DNA from: Pseudarthrobacter equi
GTDB lineage: Bacteria; Actinomycetota; Actinomycetes; Actinomycetales; Micrococcaceae
Assembly: GCF_900105535.1 (NCBI RefSeq)
Contig: NZ_LT629779.1
Location: 2,852,001 to 2,916,000, forward strand
Direction of reading: 5' to 3'
DNA length: 64,000 nt
In this document: piece after piece, positions 44,852 to 53,143 of the stretch
Position numbering within the stretch: the stretch's first letter is position 1
Layout: each line of letters starts with the position of its first letter
The notes under the pieces: generated by a model
What the model was told of the DNA's origin: nothing
What the model saw: the letters and a program-made list of their open reading frames with translations, nothing else
Databases searched by the model: none
Position numbers and translations under genes: made by a program

Positions 44852-46623
44852 GCGGTGCCCGCCAGGCGGGCCAGAGCGTCGGCCTGGCTGTCGAGTACGC
44901 CGGCCGCCATCGTGTCTGCGGCCGGGAGCCGAACCAGGAACCTTTGCTGTTCCTCCTCGAGCAGCCGCTGGCAGCGGGCAGCCAGGTCCGTGCGCGCCTT
45001 TTCCGCCATCCGGCGCACAGCGTCTTCACCGAACACGGCCTCGAGCAGGCGCTGGCCTACGACGGCGGTTCCCCCTGCCACGCCGACCTCCAGCCCTGTC
45101 AGGCCTGCTGTCATCGAGAAGACGACGATCATCAGTGCGGCACCCAGCCCGTTGATGCCGAAGGAGAGCCACCTGGCCTGGGTCCGTTTTCCCTGGCCCT
45201 CCGTGCGGATAAGTTCCATCAGCGCCTCCTGCCAGGCGCGGATCTCCTGTGCTGCCCGGTCCGCGAAACCGGGACCCGTCCCCGAAAGGTCGTCTGTGCC
45301 CAGCAGTTGCCGGCCGGCCGGGTCGGACCGCCAGCGGTGGTCGGTTTCCTCGGCGGCGTTTGCTGCCTCATCGACAATGACGGCCTGCAGGCCCGTTTCG
45401 ATGGCTGCTTCGACCTTGATGGCCGGCGGCGGTTCACCCCGGAAGAAGGCACCCAACCGGTCGCGGAAGCGGCCCACGTTCTGCTCGACGGTCCGGAAGA
45501 ACTCACCGGTGCCCACAAAGTCCTGCCAGCGGGCCAACACTTCCCCGCGGAGAAGTGCGCCGTCGCGCGTGGCGTCGAGGATCCTGCTGCCCGCGTCCCG
45601 GTACGCGGCACCGACGCCGGCCTCCAGCGCAGCGGCCGCGCGCTGCTGCTCTGCGGCGGATGCGGAGATCGCTGCAACACGGCCGGCCAGTGCCCGGACC
45701 GCACCGTTGAGGGTGCGGCGGGCGACGTCAGCCCGGCCGGAGGCGTCGGCGGCGAGGCCGGTGAGCCAGTTTCGCAGCGGGAGGACAGCGCCGGCGGGCA
45801 GCATGCCCAGGGGATCCAGCGTGGACTCGGGGATGACAAACAGCTGGGCACCGGCCAGGCCCTCGCCGTCGAGGAGGCGCCGCAGGTCCTCACTGACTTC
45901 TTCTTCCGCGCCCGGCGGGACCCTGTCCAGGACCACCGCCACCATGATGTCCCTCGCGGCCGCATCCAGGAGCAGCCGCCAGGGGACGGCGTCGGCGTAC
46001 CTGTTGGCGGTGGTGACGAAGATCCACAGGTCCGCGGCTGCGAGCAGCTGTCCGGCGAGCTTCCGGTTGTCATCGGAGATGGAATCGACGTCGGGGGCGT
46101 CGAGGAGCGCAATGCCCGCCGGAACGGCGTCATCGGCGAGCAGGACCAGCGAGGAGACGGCAGCAGCGTCCGGTCCCGTCACCGTCTGGGCTGCAGGGAC
46201 AGGTCCGGCGGACAGGGCACCACGGATCCGGCCAAGGCCCGGCAGGACCCGGCTGCCCTCGAACCAGGCGGCTTCGGCAGGATGGTGCAGGAGGATCGGC
46301 TGGCGCGTGGTGGGGCGGATGGCACCGGAGCGGGTGACGGGATGGCCAGCCAGCGCATTCACCAGGGTTGACTTTCCGGCGCCGGTTGACCCGCCGACGA
46401 CGGCAAGCAGCGGGGCGTCGAGGCTGCGGTAGCGGGGAAGGATGTAGTCGTCGAGCTGGGCCACGCCGGCCGCGGCGTCACGCCGCCCCTGCTCCGCCCC
46501 GGGCAGGGCCAGGGGCAAGGCCACCTCCGCAAGGGTGCCGCGGACCTGTTCAAGCAGGGACACGGCTGCCGTGTTCCGCTGCTCCTGCCGGTCCGCGTGG
46601 CGGTTCTCATTCGGTGAGCTCAC
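44848..46623 (-). CDS. Dynamin-like membrane GTPase, first of a coupled pair
   Basis: A 591-residue GTPase. The P-loop is 'VVGGSTGAGKSTLVNALAGH' (about residues 71-90), followed by 'RPTTRQPILLHHPAEAAWFE', G3-like 'GIALLDAPDVDSISDDNRK' and 'VAVVLDRVPPGAEEEVSED'. A long helical region follows, then a membrane-hairpin segment ('LSFGINGLGAALMIVVFSMT' and the next stretch) and a C-terminal helix. The start is taken as the GTG at 46623, directly before the polar N-terminus and just after the acyltransferase stop. Comparable paired dynamin-like genes are known in Streptomyces (DynA/DynB); whether these are orthologs is not shown. Confidence 0.82.
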   Translation of the reverse strand: MSSPNENRHADRQEQRNTAAVSLLEQVRGTLAEVALPLALPGAEQGRRDAAAGVAQLDDYILPRYRSLDAPLLAVVGGSTGAGKSTLVNALAGHPVTRSGAIRPTTRQPILLHHPAEAAWFEGSRVLPGLGRIRGALSAGPVPAAQTVTGPDAAAVSSLVLLADDAVPAGIALLDAPDVDSISDDNRKLAGQLLAAADLWIFVTTANRYADAVPWRLLLDAAARDIMVAVVLDRVPPGAEEEVSEDLRRLLDGEGLAGAQLFVIPESTLDPLGMLPAGAVLPLRNWLTGLAADASGRADVARRTLNGAVRALAGRVAAISASAAEQQRAAAALEAGVGAAYRDAGSRILDATRDGALLRGEVLARWQDFVGTGEFFRTVEQNVGRFRDRLGAFFRGEPPPAIKVEAAIETGLQAVIVDEAANAAEETDHRWRSDPAGRQLLGTDDLSGTGPGFADRAAQEIRAWQEALMELIRTEGQGKRTQARWLSFGINGLGAALMIVVFSMTAGLTGLEVGVAGGTAVVGQRLLEAVFGEDAVRRMAEKARTDLAARCQRLLEEEQQRFLVRLPAADTMAAGVLDSQADALARLAGTA

Positions 46624-46630
46624 AGCAACA

Positions 46631-47686
46631 TCATGCCAGCTGTGACACTTGTCGTCGGCAATTACGCGCACGGCTCCACCGCAGGGCGGGACCCTCGACC
46701 CAACGCCACGAGAGCCAAGCCACGGGCGCAACGACTGCCAGGGATGCCATCGCGAAAACCACAGGTGGGACGTGAGCCTCGAATTCCGCCGCGGCCAACA
46801 TCTGCTGAACGGGCCAGCCGTATATGTAGATGCCGAACGACAGGTCAGACCGCGGGGCCAAGCTGCTCATGGGGAAGTGAAGGGAGCCTGCAATGAGCAG
46901 GACGCTGAGTGGGATGTGGACCAAAGACGCCGCGAACCCCGAACCAGCGGCCACGACCACACCGGCGGCGGCTCCAACCAGCAATACGCGATTGACCGGC
47001 AGCTTGTCCTGAAACAGGTAAACCAGGGAGCCCGCCAGGAACGTCAGGATGGGGACCAGCGGCCAGTCCTGCGGCGTAGGCACCGGGCCCCACCCCGCGT
47101 CTAGGGTGAATACGAAGGCGGACCCTGCCACGAAGGGCACCAGCAGGGCTATGCGCCCCAGGTTGGTATTCAGGACCCCAAGGACAACTCCGACCAGCGC
47201 GTAGCAGACAACTTCCCAGAAGAGCGTCCATAGTGGGCCGTTCCAGGAACCGGGGTCGCGCATCCCATCCAGCGAGCCGGGTATGCCCGGCAGTGCAATG
47301 CCAGGAGTTCCAACTGAGAGGTTTGTCACGAAGTACAGCAGCCCGTCGCGCAACGAATAGACGTTGCCACGTGCGGCCGCAGTCAAGGGAGCAAAAATAA
47401 AGGCCACCACTGCAACGCAAAGAGTAAGCCCTGGGAAGATGCGAAAAAGCCTCCCCCTGGCATAGTCCATCGGCCTTGCCGCTCGTACCCGGCTTCGCGT
47501 AATTAGATAGCCAGAAATGCCGAAGAACCCGAGCACCGCCCAACTCCCGAGCTTGAGGCCGCCCGGCTGGGGTTCCGGTCCGTAGCCGCCCAGCCACCAG
47601 GAATGGGACAGGATGACGGCAGCGGCAAGAATCAGCCGAATTACGTTCAGTGAATTCTTGCCCTCGGCAAAGCTCGTTCCCAGCAT
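46631..47686 (-). CDS. Acyltransferase family 3 (OafA-like) membrane protein
   Basis: A 351-residue multi-pass membrane acyltransferase with about ten hydrophobic segments. The N-terminus 'NSLNVIRLILAAAVILSHSW' has the family pattern R-x(8-10)-H, and 'GFFGISGYLITRSRVRAARP' the F-F-I-S-G-Y segment. Such proteins O-acylate cell-wall or surface polysaccharides. The region is visibly less GC-rich than its neighbours and uses codons such as AAA, ATA and TTA more, suggesting later acquisition. It lies seven bases before the GTPase start on the same strand and next to two tRNA genes; a role with the GTPases is not shown. Confidence 0.86.
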   Translation of the reverse strand: MLGTSFAEGKNSLNVIRLILAAAVILSHSWWLGGYGPEPQPGGLKLGSWAVLGFFGISGYLITRSRVRAARPMDYARGRLFRIFPGLTLCVAVVAFIFAPLTAAARGNVYSLRDGLLYFVTNLSVGTPGIALPGIPGSLDGMRDPGSWNGPLWTLFWEVVCYALVGVVLGVLNTNLGRIALLVPFVAGSAFVFTLDAGWGPVPTPQDWPLVPILTFLAGSLVYLFQDKLPVNRVLLVGAAAGVVVAAGSGFAASLVHIPLSVLLIAGSLHFPMSSLAPRSDLSFGIYIYGWPVQQMLAAAEFEAHVPPVVFAMASLAVVAPVAWLSWRWVEGPALRWSRARNCRRQVSQLA

Positions 47687-47769
47687 AGTTCTCCCCCACC
47701 ACGTAGTGGGGCCACGTTAGCGCCGAATGCCGGGAGGAAGTCGCAGCTTTAGCGCAGCTTAAACGAAAG

Positions 47770-47802
47770 AAATGGCCCCGGGCTTATTGCCCGGGACCAT
47801 TT
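47770..47802 (-). terminator. Terminator of the tRNA-Glu gene
   Basis: Arms 47770-47783 and 47789-47802 pair over 14 positions (one G-U) around a 5-base loop, GC-rich at the core and A/T at the base, and on the minus strand a T-rich run (TTTCTTTCGTTT) follows. It begins 4 bases after the end of the tRNA. Confidence 0.85.
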
Positions 47803-47805
47803 CAG

Positions 47806-47881
47806 TGGTGACCCCAGCGGGATTCGAACCCGCGTTACCGCCGTGAGAGGGCAGCGTACTAGGCCGCTATACGATGGGGCC
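47806..47881 (-). tRNA. tRNA-Glu (anticodon CTC)
   Basis: Minus-strand cloverleaf: acceptor GGCCCCA / TGGGGTC (one G-U pair), D arm, anticodon stem CTGCC / GGCGG with loop CTCTCAC (anticodon CTC, reading GAG), and T arm GCGGG-TTCGAAT-CCCGC. The discriminator A is followed by an encoded CCA (47808-47806). A strong terminator follows. Confidence 0.95.
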
Positions 47882-48008
47882 AAGTAACTTTTTTGGCGTT
47901 TCCGCCGTTCAAGCTCAGTGATTGTTTCATACACTTTGCTTTAGTTTCAAATCGGCGAACCGGCTGAAACTGCCTGATGTGAAGATGTAAACCATATTCA
48001 AACCAGAG

Positions 48009-48080
48009 CTGGGATACCAGGACTCGAACCTAGAATGACGGTACCAGAAACCGTAGTGTTGCCAATTACACCATATCCCA
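48009..48080 (-). tRNA. tRNA-Gln (anticodon CTG)
   Basis: Minus-strand cloverleaf: acceptor TGGGATA / TATCCCA, D arm, anticodon stem ACGGT / ACCGT with loop TTCTGGT (anticodon CTG, reading CAG), T arm CTAGG-TTCGAGT-CCTGG, discriminator G. The CCA end is not encoded. It lies 127 bases upstream of tRNA-Glu on the same strand. Confidence 0.95.
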
Positions 48081-48250
48081 ATGGAACTTTCGGGCCCGGC
48101 CTCCAGGGCCTTCGCCCTGCTCCGTGCGCCTCAGCACGAGAAAATACTCTACCCGAGACTTTCGGCTCGCACAAATCGAGACGACGGGACCTTTGACCGC
48201 GCCCGGCACCGCCCCGGAATTGACCCCTTGCCCACGGGCTAAATTTAAAG

Positions 48251-48280
48251 TTACTGTCGAGTAAGTTACTCATCGGTAAC
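48251..48280. promoter_or_regulatory. Tandem operator-like palindromes
   Basis: TTACT-N4-AGTAA (48251-48264) is followed at once by GTTAC-N6-GTAAC (48265-48280). Both are perfect inverted repeats with related half-sites, like a doubled site for a TetR-type dimer. They lie about 110 bases before the start of the heptad-repeat gene and about 170 bases upstream of tRNA-Gln. No regulator gene is adjacent. Otherwise I see nothing in 48081-48389. Confidence 0.55.
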
Positions 48281-48389
48281 TAGATGCATGCCCTGCCAAC
48301 CGGGCACCTCCATAGAACTGGAACCGTTCCAACCACCATGGTCTTCGCCGCCGGGCAGCGTCGTCCGGTGGCGGGTTAGGAAGTCAGCG

Positions 48390-49985
48390 TTGACAACCCG
48401 TACAGCAGCCATTGCGGCAGACGGCCGCAAGAGCCGGTCCCAATCCATCGCAATCTTCGCTTTATCCCTGTTGCTTGTTCTACTCCTTGCTTTTTACACC
48501 TACCTGACCGGCCAGATATCCGGCGGCGCCGCCCGGCTCAGTGATGGCGCCGCCAAGGCAGCGGCCGGTGCGGCCCAACTCAGGGACGGCTCAGGCCAGC
48601 TCGCCACCGGGGCGGGAGCAGCCAACTCGGGCGCCGTCCAGGTCAGGGACGGCTCAGCAAAGGTCGAGGACGGGATAACGGCACTGAACACCGGCGCCGT
48701 GGCCCTCCAGTCCGGGGCGGGCGAGATCTACTCCGGAGTCCGGGACAAACTCGCGCCCGGAGCGGACAAACTGCATTCAGGCACCACCAAGCTCCAGAAC
48801 GACGTGGTCAACAGGCTCGTTCCGGGTGTCTACCAGGTCGATGACGGCGCCAGGAAGCTTCAGGCGGGTGCCATCGAGCTTTCCACTGCTTTGACCCCCT
48901 CGCCGGCCGGGAACACCCCGAACAACCTTGCCGACGGCGCCGGGCAATTGGCGGCAGGAACCGGCCGCCTCGCTGCGGGCGCAGGACAGTTGGACACCGG
49001 TGCGGGCACCCTCAACGCCGGTGCGGCGGCGCTGCGTAACGGCACAGCCCAGCTCAAGGCAGGAACAGATCGGCTTGAGGGATACCCGGGCGCGGGCAAC
49101 GACCCCGCCAAGGGAGACGGGCTGGCTGCGCTCAGCCAGGGCCTTGACCAGCTCGAGTCTGCGGCGAACGGCCCCCAGGGCCTGGTGCCGATCGGCCTGC
49201 TCAAGGACAAGATTGCCAAACTTGCCGAGGGCGGCCGCAGGGCCTACTCGGGGGCAGCCCAGCTCAATGCGGGTGCCGGAACGCTCGACTCCGGGGCGGT
49301 TGCCCTCAGCGACGGCGCAGGCAGGCTCAAGGCCGGAACCAGCACCCTCACTGCGGGAGCGGACGAGCTGAATTCCGGTGCGGGCAGGCTCACGGCAGGC
49401 TTTGCCACGCTGGCGCAGCGGCTCAACTCGACGGACCCGCACAACCCGGGAGTGGTTTTGGGCACATCCCTGCTGGCCGACGGCACGGCAAAGATCCGCA
49501 CCGGCATGGACGGCGTGCCCGGGGACCCGGAGAGGCCGGGACTGATTTACGCCGCAAACACCCTCAATGACGGCACCGCCAAGCTCATGACAGGGATTAA
49601 CGGCGACGGCGACCCGTCGAACCCCGGCCTCCTCGCAGGGGCGCAGGCCCTCTCCGACGGCACCGTCCAGCTGAGCGCCGGCGCAGGCAAGCTCCAGGCA
49701 GGCAGCAGCCAACTGGCTGAGGGCACGGGAAAGCTCGCCGAGGGCAACGGCAAGCTGGACAACGGTTCGGGCAAGCTGGCGGAGGGCGCGGGCACCCTGG
49801 CCAACGGGAACTCACAGCTGGCCGCGGGCACGGAAGAGCTGCACGCGAAGGTGACGGCAGTATCGCCGTCGTCGTGGCTGAACGGCCCTGCAACGGCGCT
49901 TCTGCTCGTCGGGCTGCTGCTGACCGCCGGCGTCGCCGCCTTCCTCGTCCTGCGCCGCCGCGCTGCCCGTACGGGAGCGGACTGA
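48390..49985 (+). CDS. Two-TM membrane protein with long X-X-X-Leu-X-X-Gly heptad-type repeats
   Basis: A 531-residue protein: basic cytoplasmic start, first membrane segment near residues 17-38 ('IAIFALSLLLVLLLAFYTYL'), a middle of about 450 residues, second membrane segment near the end ('ATALLLVGLLLTAGVAAFLV'), then a basic tail. The middle consists of repeats of the form D/A-G-A-x-x-L-x-x-G ('LRDGSGQLATGAGAANSGAV', 'LADGAGQLAAGTGRLAAGAG'), as in YhgE/Pip-type surface proteins, and probably lies outside the membrane. The start is the TTG at 48390, eight bases after AGGAAG; an earlier ATG at 48288 would add a non-homologous leader. It lacks the multi-segment C-terminus of full YhgE/Pip proteins. 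Confidence 0.78.
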   Translation: MTTRTAAIAADGRKSRSQSIAIFALSLLLVLLLAFYTYLTGQISGGAARLSDGAAKAAAGAAQLRDGSGQLATGAGAANSGAVQVRDGSAKVEDGITALNTGAVALQSGAGEIYSGVRDKLAPGADKLHSGTTKLQNDVVNRLVPGVYQVDDGARKLQAGAIELSTALTPSPAGNTPNNLADGAGQLAAGTGRLAAGAGQLDTGAGTLNAGAAALRNGTAQLKAGTDRLEGYPGAGNDPAKGDGLAALSQGLDQLESAANGPQGLVPIGLLKDKIAKLAEGGRRAYSGAAQLNAGAGTLDSGAVALSDGAGRLKAGTSTLTAGADELNSGAGRLTAGFATLAQRLNSTDPHNPGVVLGTSLLADGTAKIRTGMDGVPGDPERPGLIYAANTLNDGTAKLMTGINGDGDPSNPGLLAGAQALSDGTVQLSAGAGKLQAGSSQLAEGTGKLAEGNGKLDNGSGKLAEGAGTLANGNSQLAAGTEELHAKVTAVSPSSWLNGPATALLLVGLLLTAGVAAFLVLRRRAARTGAD

Positions 49986-50052
49986 GCGATGAGGGACTGA
50001 GCGGTGGCGGACTGGGCGACGCCGGGCCGGCTGCACTGACCCGGCACTCCCC

Positions 50053-50799
50053 CTAGTGGAAGAGCGGGAGCAATTCCGCCAGCGTGGAAATCGCGGCACC
50101 TGAAAAATGCGCCGCGGTTTCCGCGTTCCGGTTCAGCCAAACGCCCTGCAGCCCGGCCGCCATCGAGCCCTCCGCATCGAGCAACCTGTTGTCGCCCACG
50201 TAAAGCGTTTCGGCGGGTGCAGTGCCCAGGAGCCGGACACCTTCGAGATAGATCGCCGGGTTGGGCTTGGCCACCCCCAAGGTGTCGGTGCCCACGAGGT
50301 GCGCCACCCGCTCCAGGCCGGCGCCATCCAGTTTCGCCCGTTGGTAGTCGTGGACGTTGTTGCTGACGGCCCCGTACGGGATCCCTGCCCGGTCCAGGAC
50401 ATCGAGCAGCGGCAGGACGTCCGGGAACGGCTTCACGTAGGACGGCTGCTTCTGGATGTAGGCGGTCAGCCACTGGTGCGATTCCTCGCCGTCGGCCAGT
50501 TCGATGCCGAAGTGTCCCAGCGCAGCCCGGCCCCGCAGAAGGCGCTGCTCATTGAACGTCAGCTCGCCCGCAAGGTACTGGTCGTAATAGTGCGTGGTCT
50601 CGTGGGTGAAGATGCGGCCGAACCGCTCCCACCCGGACTGGTCGAGGCCGGGCAGGAGATGCTCGCTGACCTCCCGCAAGGCGGTGGTCATGGAGTATTC
50701 GAGATCCACGAGGGTGTCGTCGATATCGAACAGGACACCCCGGACGGTACCCACTTGGGCCTCCAGGAGGCCGCCGACGGCGGAACTGGCCACAACCAT
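50053..50799 (-). CDS. HAD-family hydrolase (phosphatase type)
   Basis: A 248-residue haloacid-dehalogenase-fold hydrolase. Motif I 'VLFDIDDTLVDLEYSMTTAL' has the nucleophile and acid/base Asp, motif II is 'GAVSNNVHDYQRAKLDGAG', motif III Lys is in 'LGVAKPNPAIYLEGVRLLG', and motif IV 'TLYVGDNRLLDAEGSMAAG' has the Mg-binding Asp. A helical cap lies between motifs I and II. The start ATG overlaps the gltX stop by one base, so it is co-translated with gltX. The substrate is unknown. Confidence 0.88.
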   Translation of the reverse strand: MVVASSAVGGLLEAQVGTVRGVLFDIDDTLVDLEYSMTTALREVSEHLLPGLDQSGWERFGRIFTHETTHYYDQYLAGELTFNEQRLLRGRAALGHFGIELADGEESHQWLTAYIQKQPSYVKPFPDVLPLLDVLDRAGIPYGAVSNNVHDYQRAKLDGAGLERVAHLVGTDTLGVAKPNPAIYLEGVRLLGTAPAETLYVGDNRLLDAEGSMAAGLQGVWLNRNAETAAHFSGAAISTLAELLPLFH

Positions 50800-52313
50800 C
50801 AGCCGCGGAAAGCCTGAAGCCTGCGGAGTGAGGCATCCTTGCCCAGGATCACCATCGACTCGAACAGCGGCGGCGAGATACGGCGGCCGGACACGGCGGT
50901 GCGGACCGGTCCGAAGGCCAGTCGCGGCTTCAGTCCAAGGTCCTCGACGAGGGCCTGCTTGAGGGCAGCCTGGATGGCCTCCGGATTCCATTCCTCGATG
51001 GGCTCAAGGGCACCGATCGCTGCGTCCAGGACTTCGGCCAGGTTTTCCGGCAGGCCCTTGCGCGCGTCGTCGGCAACGTCAATGGCGTCATCGGCCTTGA
51101 ACAGGAAGGCGATCATTTCCGGTGCCTCGCCCAGCAGGGTGATGCGCTCCTGGATCAGGGGTGCGGCTTCGGTGACGATCTCTTCTTCGCGGTCGGTCAG
51201 GATCTCCCCCACCAGTCCGGCTTCCCGCAGGTAGTGCGCCACCCGGTTCCGGAAATCCTCCGGGGCGAGCATCCGCACATGCGTGCCGTTGATGGCTTCG
51301 GCCTTCTTCAGGTCGAAGCGCGCGGGGTTGGCCAGGACGTCGTGGATGTCGAAGTTCTCCACCAGCTGCTCCACGGTGAAGATGTCCTCGTCGGCGCTGA
51401 GTGACCAGCCCAGCAGGGACAGGTAGTTCAACAGGCCCTCCGGGATGAAGCCCCTCTCGCGGTGGAGGAAGAGGCTGGACTCGGGATCGCGCTTGGAAAG
51501 CTTCTTGTTCCCCTGGCCCATGACGTAGGGCAGGTGGCCGAATTCCGGCATGTACTCAGCAACACCCACTGCGTGGAGCGCCCGGTAAAGGGCAATCTGA
51601 CGAGGGGTGGAGCTGAGCAGGTCTTCGCCGCGGAGCACGTGGGTGATGCCCATCAGCGCGTCGTCCACCGGATTGACCAGGGTGTACAGCGGGTGGCCGT
51701 TGGCCCGCACCACTGCGAAGTCGGGAACCGAACCGGCACGGAAGGTAATCTCGCCGCGGACCAGGTCGGTAAAGGTGAGGTCCTCGTCGGGCATCCGGAG
51801 GCGGAGGACGGCCTGGCGGCCCTCGGCCCGGTACTGCGCCAGCTGCTCGTCCGTCAGGTGCCGGTCGTACCCGTCGTAGCCGAGCTTGGGGTCACGGCCG
51901 GCGGCGCGGTGACGGGCCTCAATCTCGTCCGGCGTGGAGTACGACTCGTAGATGAATCCGCCCTCATGCAGCCGCTTGATGACGTCCTGGTAGATATCGC
52001 TGCGCTGGGACTGCCGGTAGGGTTCGTGCGGGCCGCCCACCTCGACGCCCTCGTCCCAGTCGATGCCGAGCCACTTCAGCGCGTCCAGCAGCTGGTGGTA
52101 GCTCTCCTCGCTGTCCCGCGCCGCGTCCGTGTCCTCGATGCGGAACACCAGGGTGCCTTTGGTGTGCCGTGCGTAGGCCCAGTTGAACAGGGCGGTACGG
52201 ATCAGGCCCACGTGCGGGGTGCCGGTGGGTGAGGGGCAGAAACGGACCCGTACGGGTGTTTCCGGGGTAACAGACGGGATGGAGGCGGCAGGCGACGAAG
52301 AAGCGATAGTCAT
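50799..52313 (-). CDS. gltX: Glutamate-tRNA ligase
   Basis: GluRS charges tRNA-Glu (and, in bacteria without GlnRS, tRNA-Gln, which is then amidated). The 504-residue class I synthetase has the HIGH-type motif in '[20 protein letters not shown]', '[20 protein letters not shown]', the KMSKS-type motif as '[20 protein letters not shown]' and a helical anticodon-binding C-terminus. Length is typical. Nearby tRNA-Glu and tRNA-Gln genes lie about 3 kb away. The first 15 residues are a Ser/Pro-rich tail. Confidence 0.97.
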   Translation of the reverse strand: MTIASSSPAASIPSVTPETPVRVRFCPSPTGTPHVGLIRTALFNWAYARHTKGTLVFRIEDTDAARDSEESYHQLLDALKWLGIDWDEGVEVGGPHEPYRQSQRSDIYQDVIKRLHEGGFIYESYSTPDEIEARHRAAGRDPKLGYDGYDRHLTDEQLAQYRAEGRQAVLRLRMPDEDLTFTDLVRGEITFRAGSVPDFAVVRANGHPLYTLVNPVDDALMGITHVLRGEDLLSSTPRQIALYRALHAVGVAEYMPEFGHLPYVMGQGNKKLSKRDPESSLFLHRERGFIPEGLLNYLSLLGWSLSADEDIFTVEQLVENFDIHDVLANPARFDLKKAEAINGTHVRMLAPEDFRNRVAHYLREAGLVGEILTDREEEIVTEAAPLIQERITLLGEAPEMIAFLFKADDAIDVADDARKGLPENLAEVLDAAIGALEPIEEWNPEAIQAALKQALVEDLGLKPRLAFGPVRTAVSGRRISPPLFESMVILGKDASLRRLQAFRG

Positions 52314-52363
52314 AGTGGCTTCAACTTTACCGTCTGGCGCCTGCCGCCACCGCGGCTTGTCCG

Positions 52364-53140
52364 TTAGCGGCGGACGATCGGGTTGGACAGCCGGCCGATG
52401 CCTTCGATTTCCACTTCATACCGGTCACCGGCGGTGACCAGACCGACGCCGGCGGGAGTGCCGGTCATGATCACGTCACCGGGCAGCAGGGTGAACGCCT
52501 GGGAGACGATCGAGACCAGTTCCCGGACGCCGCGGATCATCTGGTTGGTGTTGCCGTCCTGGCGCATTTCGCCGTTGAGCCTGCCCTGGATCTGCAGGTC
52601 CTCGGTGTCCAGCTCCGTTTCGATCCACGGGCCAAGCGGCGCGGACGTATCGAACCCCTTGGCGCGGGTCCACTGCAGGTCGGTCTTCTGGACGTCGCGG
52701 GCCGTGAGGTCGTTGCCGCAGGTGTAACCGAAGATGACGTCGTCGACGCGGTCCTCCGGGACGTCCTTGCAGATCCGGCCGATTACGACGCACAGCTCTG
52801 CCTCAAAGGAGATCTCCTCGGAGAACTCCGGCAGCACGACCGGATCGTTCGGGCCGACGACGGCCGTGTTCGGCTTCAGGAACAGCAGCGGCTGGGCGGG
52901 CACGTCGTTGCCGAGCTCGTGGGCGTGCTCCACGAAGTTCCGGCCGACGCCGATCACCTTGCTGCGCGGGATAATCGGCGCCAGCAGCCGGACGTCCTCC
53001 AGCTTGTGGCGGACCGACGTGCGCTCCACGCCATTGAAGAACGGGTCACCCTGGATGACAGTAATTTCCTCGCTGCCGGCGTCACCTTCAACAACGCCGT
53101 ACAGGGGATCGGAATCGACGACAAACCTCGCAATACGCAT
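52364..53140 (-). CDS. Fumarylacetoacetate hydrolase family protein
   Basis: A 258-residue FAH-superfamily protein. The metal-binding acidic cluster is in '[19 protein letters not shown]' (E-x-E), and '[17 protein letters not shown]' holds the Asp and neighbouring substrate residues. '[20 protein letters not shown]' is the usual lid-side signature. Family members hydrolyse or decarboxylate 2-keto acid or acylpyruvate compounds. It follows the MBL gene by three bases on the same strand, so the two are probably co-transcribed, and it lies upstream of gltX (50 bases). The exact substrate is not determined. Confidence 0.87.
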   Translation of the reverse strand: MRIARFVVDSDPLYGVVEGDAGSEEITVIQGDPFFNGVERTSVRHKLEDVRLLAPIIPRSKVIGVGRNFVEHAHELGNDVPAQPLLFLKPNTAVVGPNDPVVLPEFSEEISFEAELCVVIGRICKDVPEDRVDDVIFGYTCGNDLTARDVQKTDLQWTRAKGFDTSAPLGPWIETELDTEDLQIQGRLNGEMRQDGNTNQMIRGVRELVSIVSQAFTLLPGDVIMTGTPAGVGLVTAGDRYEVEIEGIGRLSNPIVRR

Positions 53141-53143
53141 GGT

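Noticed and set aside
47695..47712. Short inverted repeat just before the acyltransferase start
   Set aside because: Arms of only 6 bp with a GC-rich context; too likely by chance to call an operator.
47998..48273. Small minus-strand open frame over tRNA-Gln
   Set aside because: It reads through a well-formed tRNA gene and has no ribosome site.
47687..48389. Integrative element attached to the tRNA genes
   Set aside because: No integrase, no direct repeat of a tRNA 3' end and no phage or plasmid gene was found nearby; only the composition of the acyltransferase gene hints at transfer.
48540..49850. Regular repeats that might be a CRISPR array or DNA tandem repeat
   Set aside because: The periodicity is at protein level (heptad-type), the DNA units vary, and there are no constant repeats with unique spacers.
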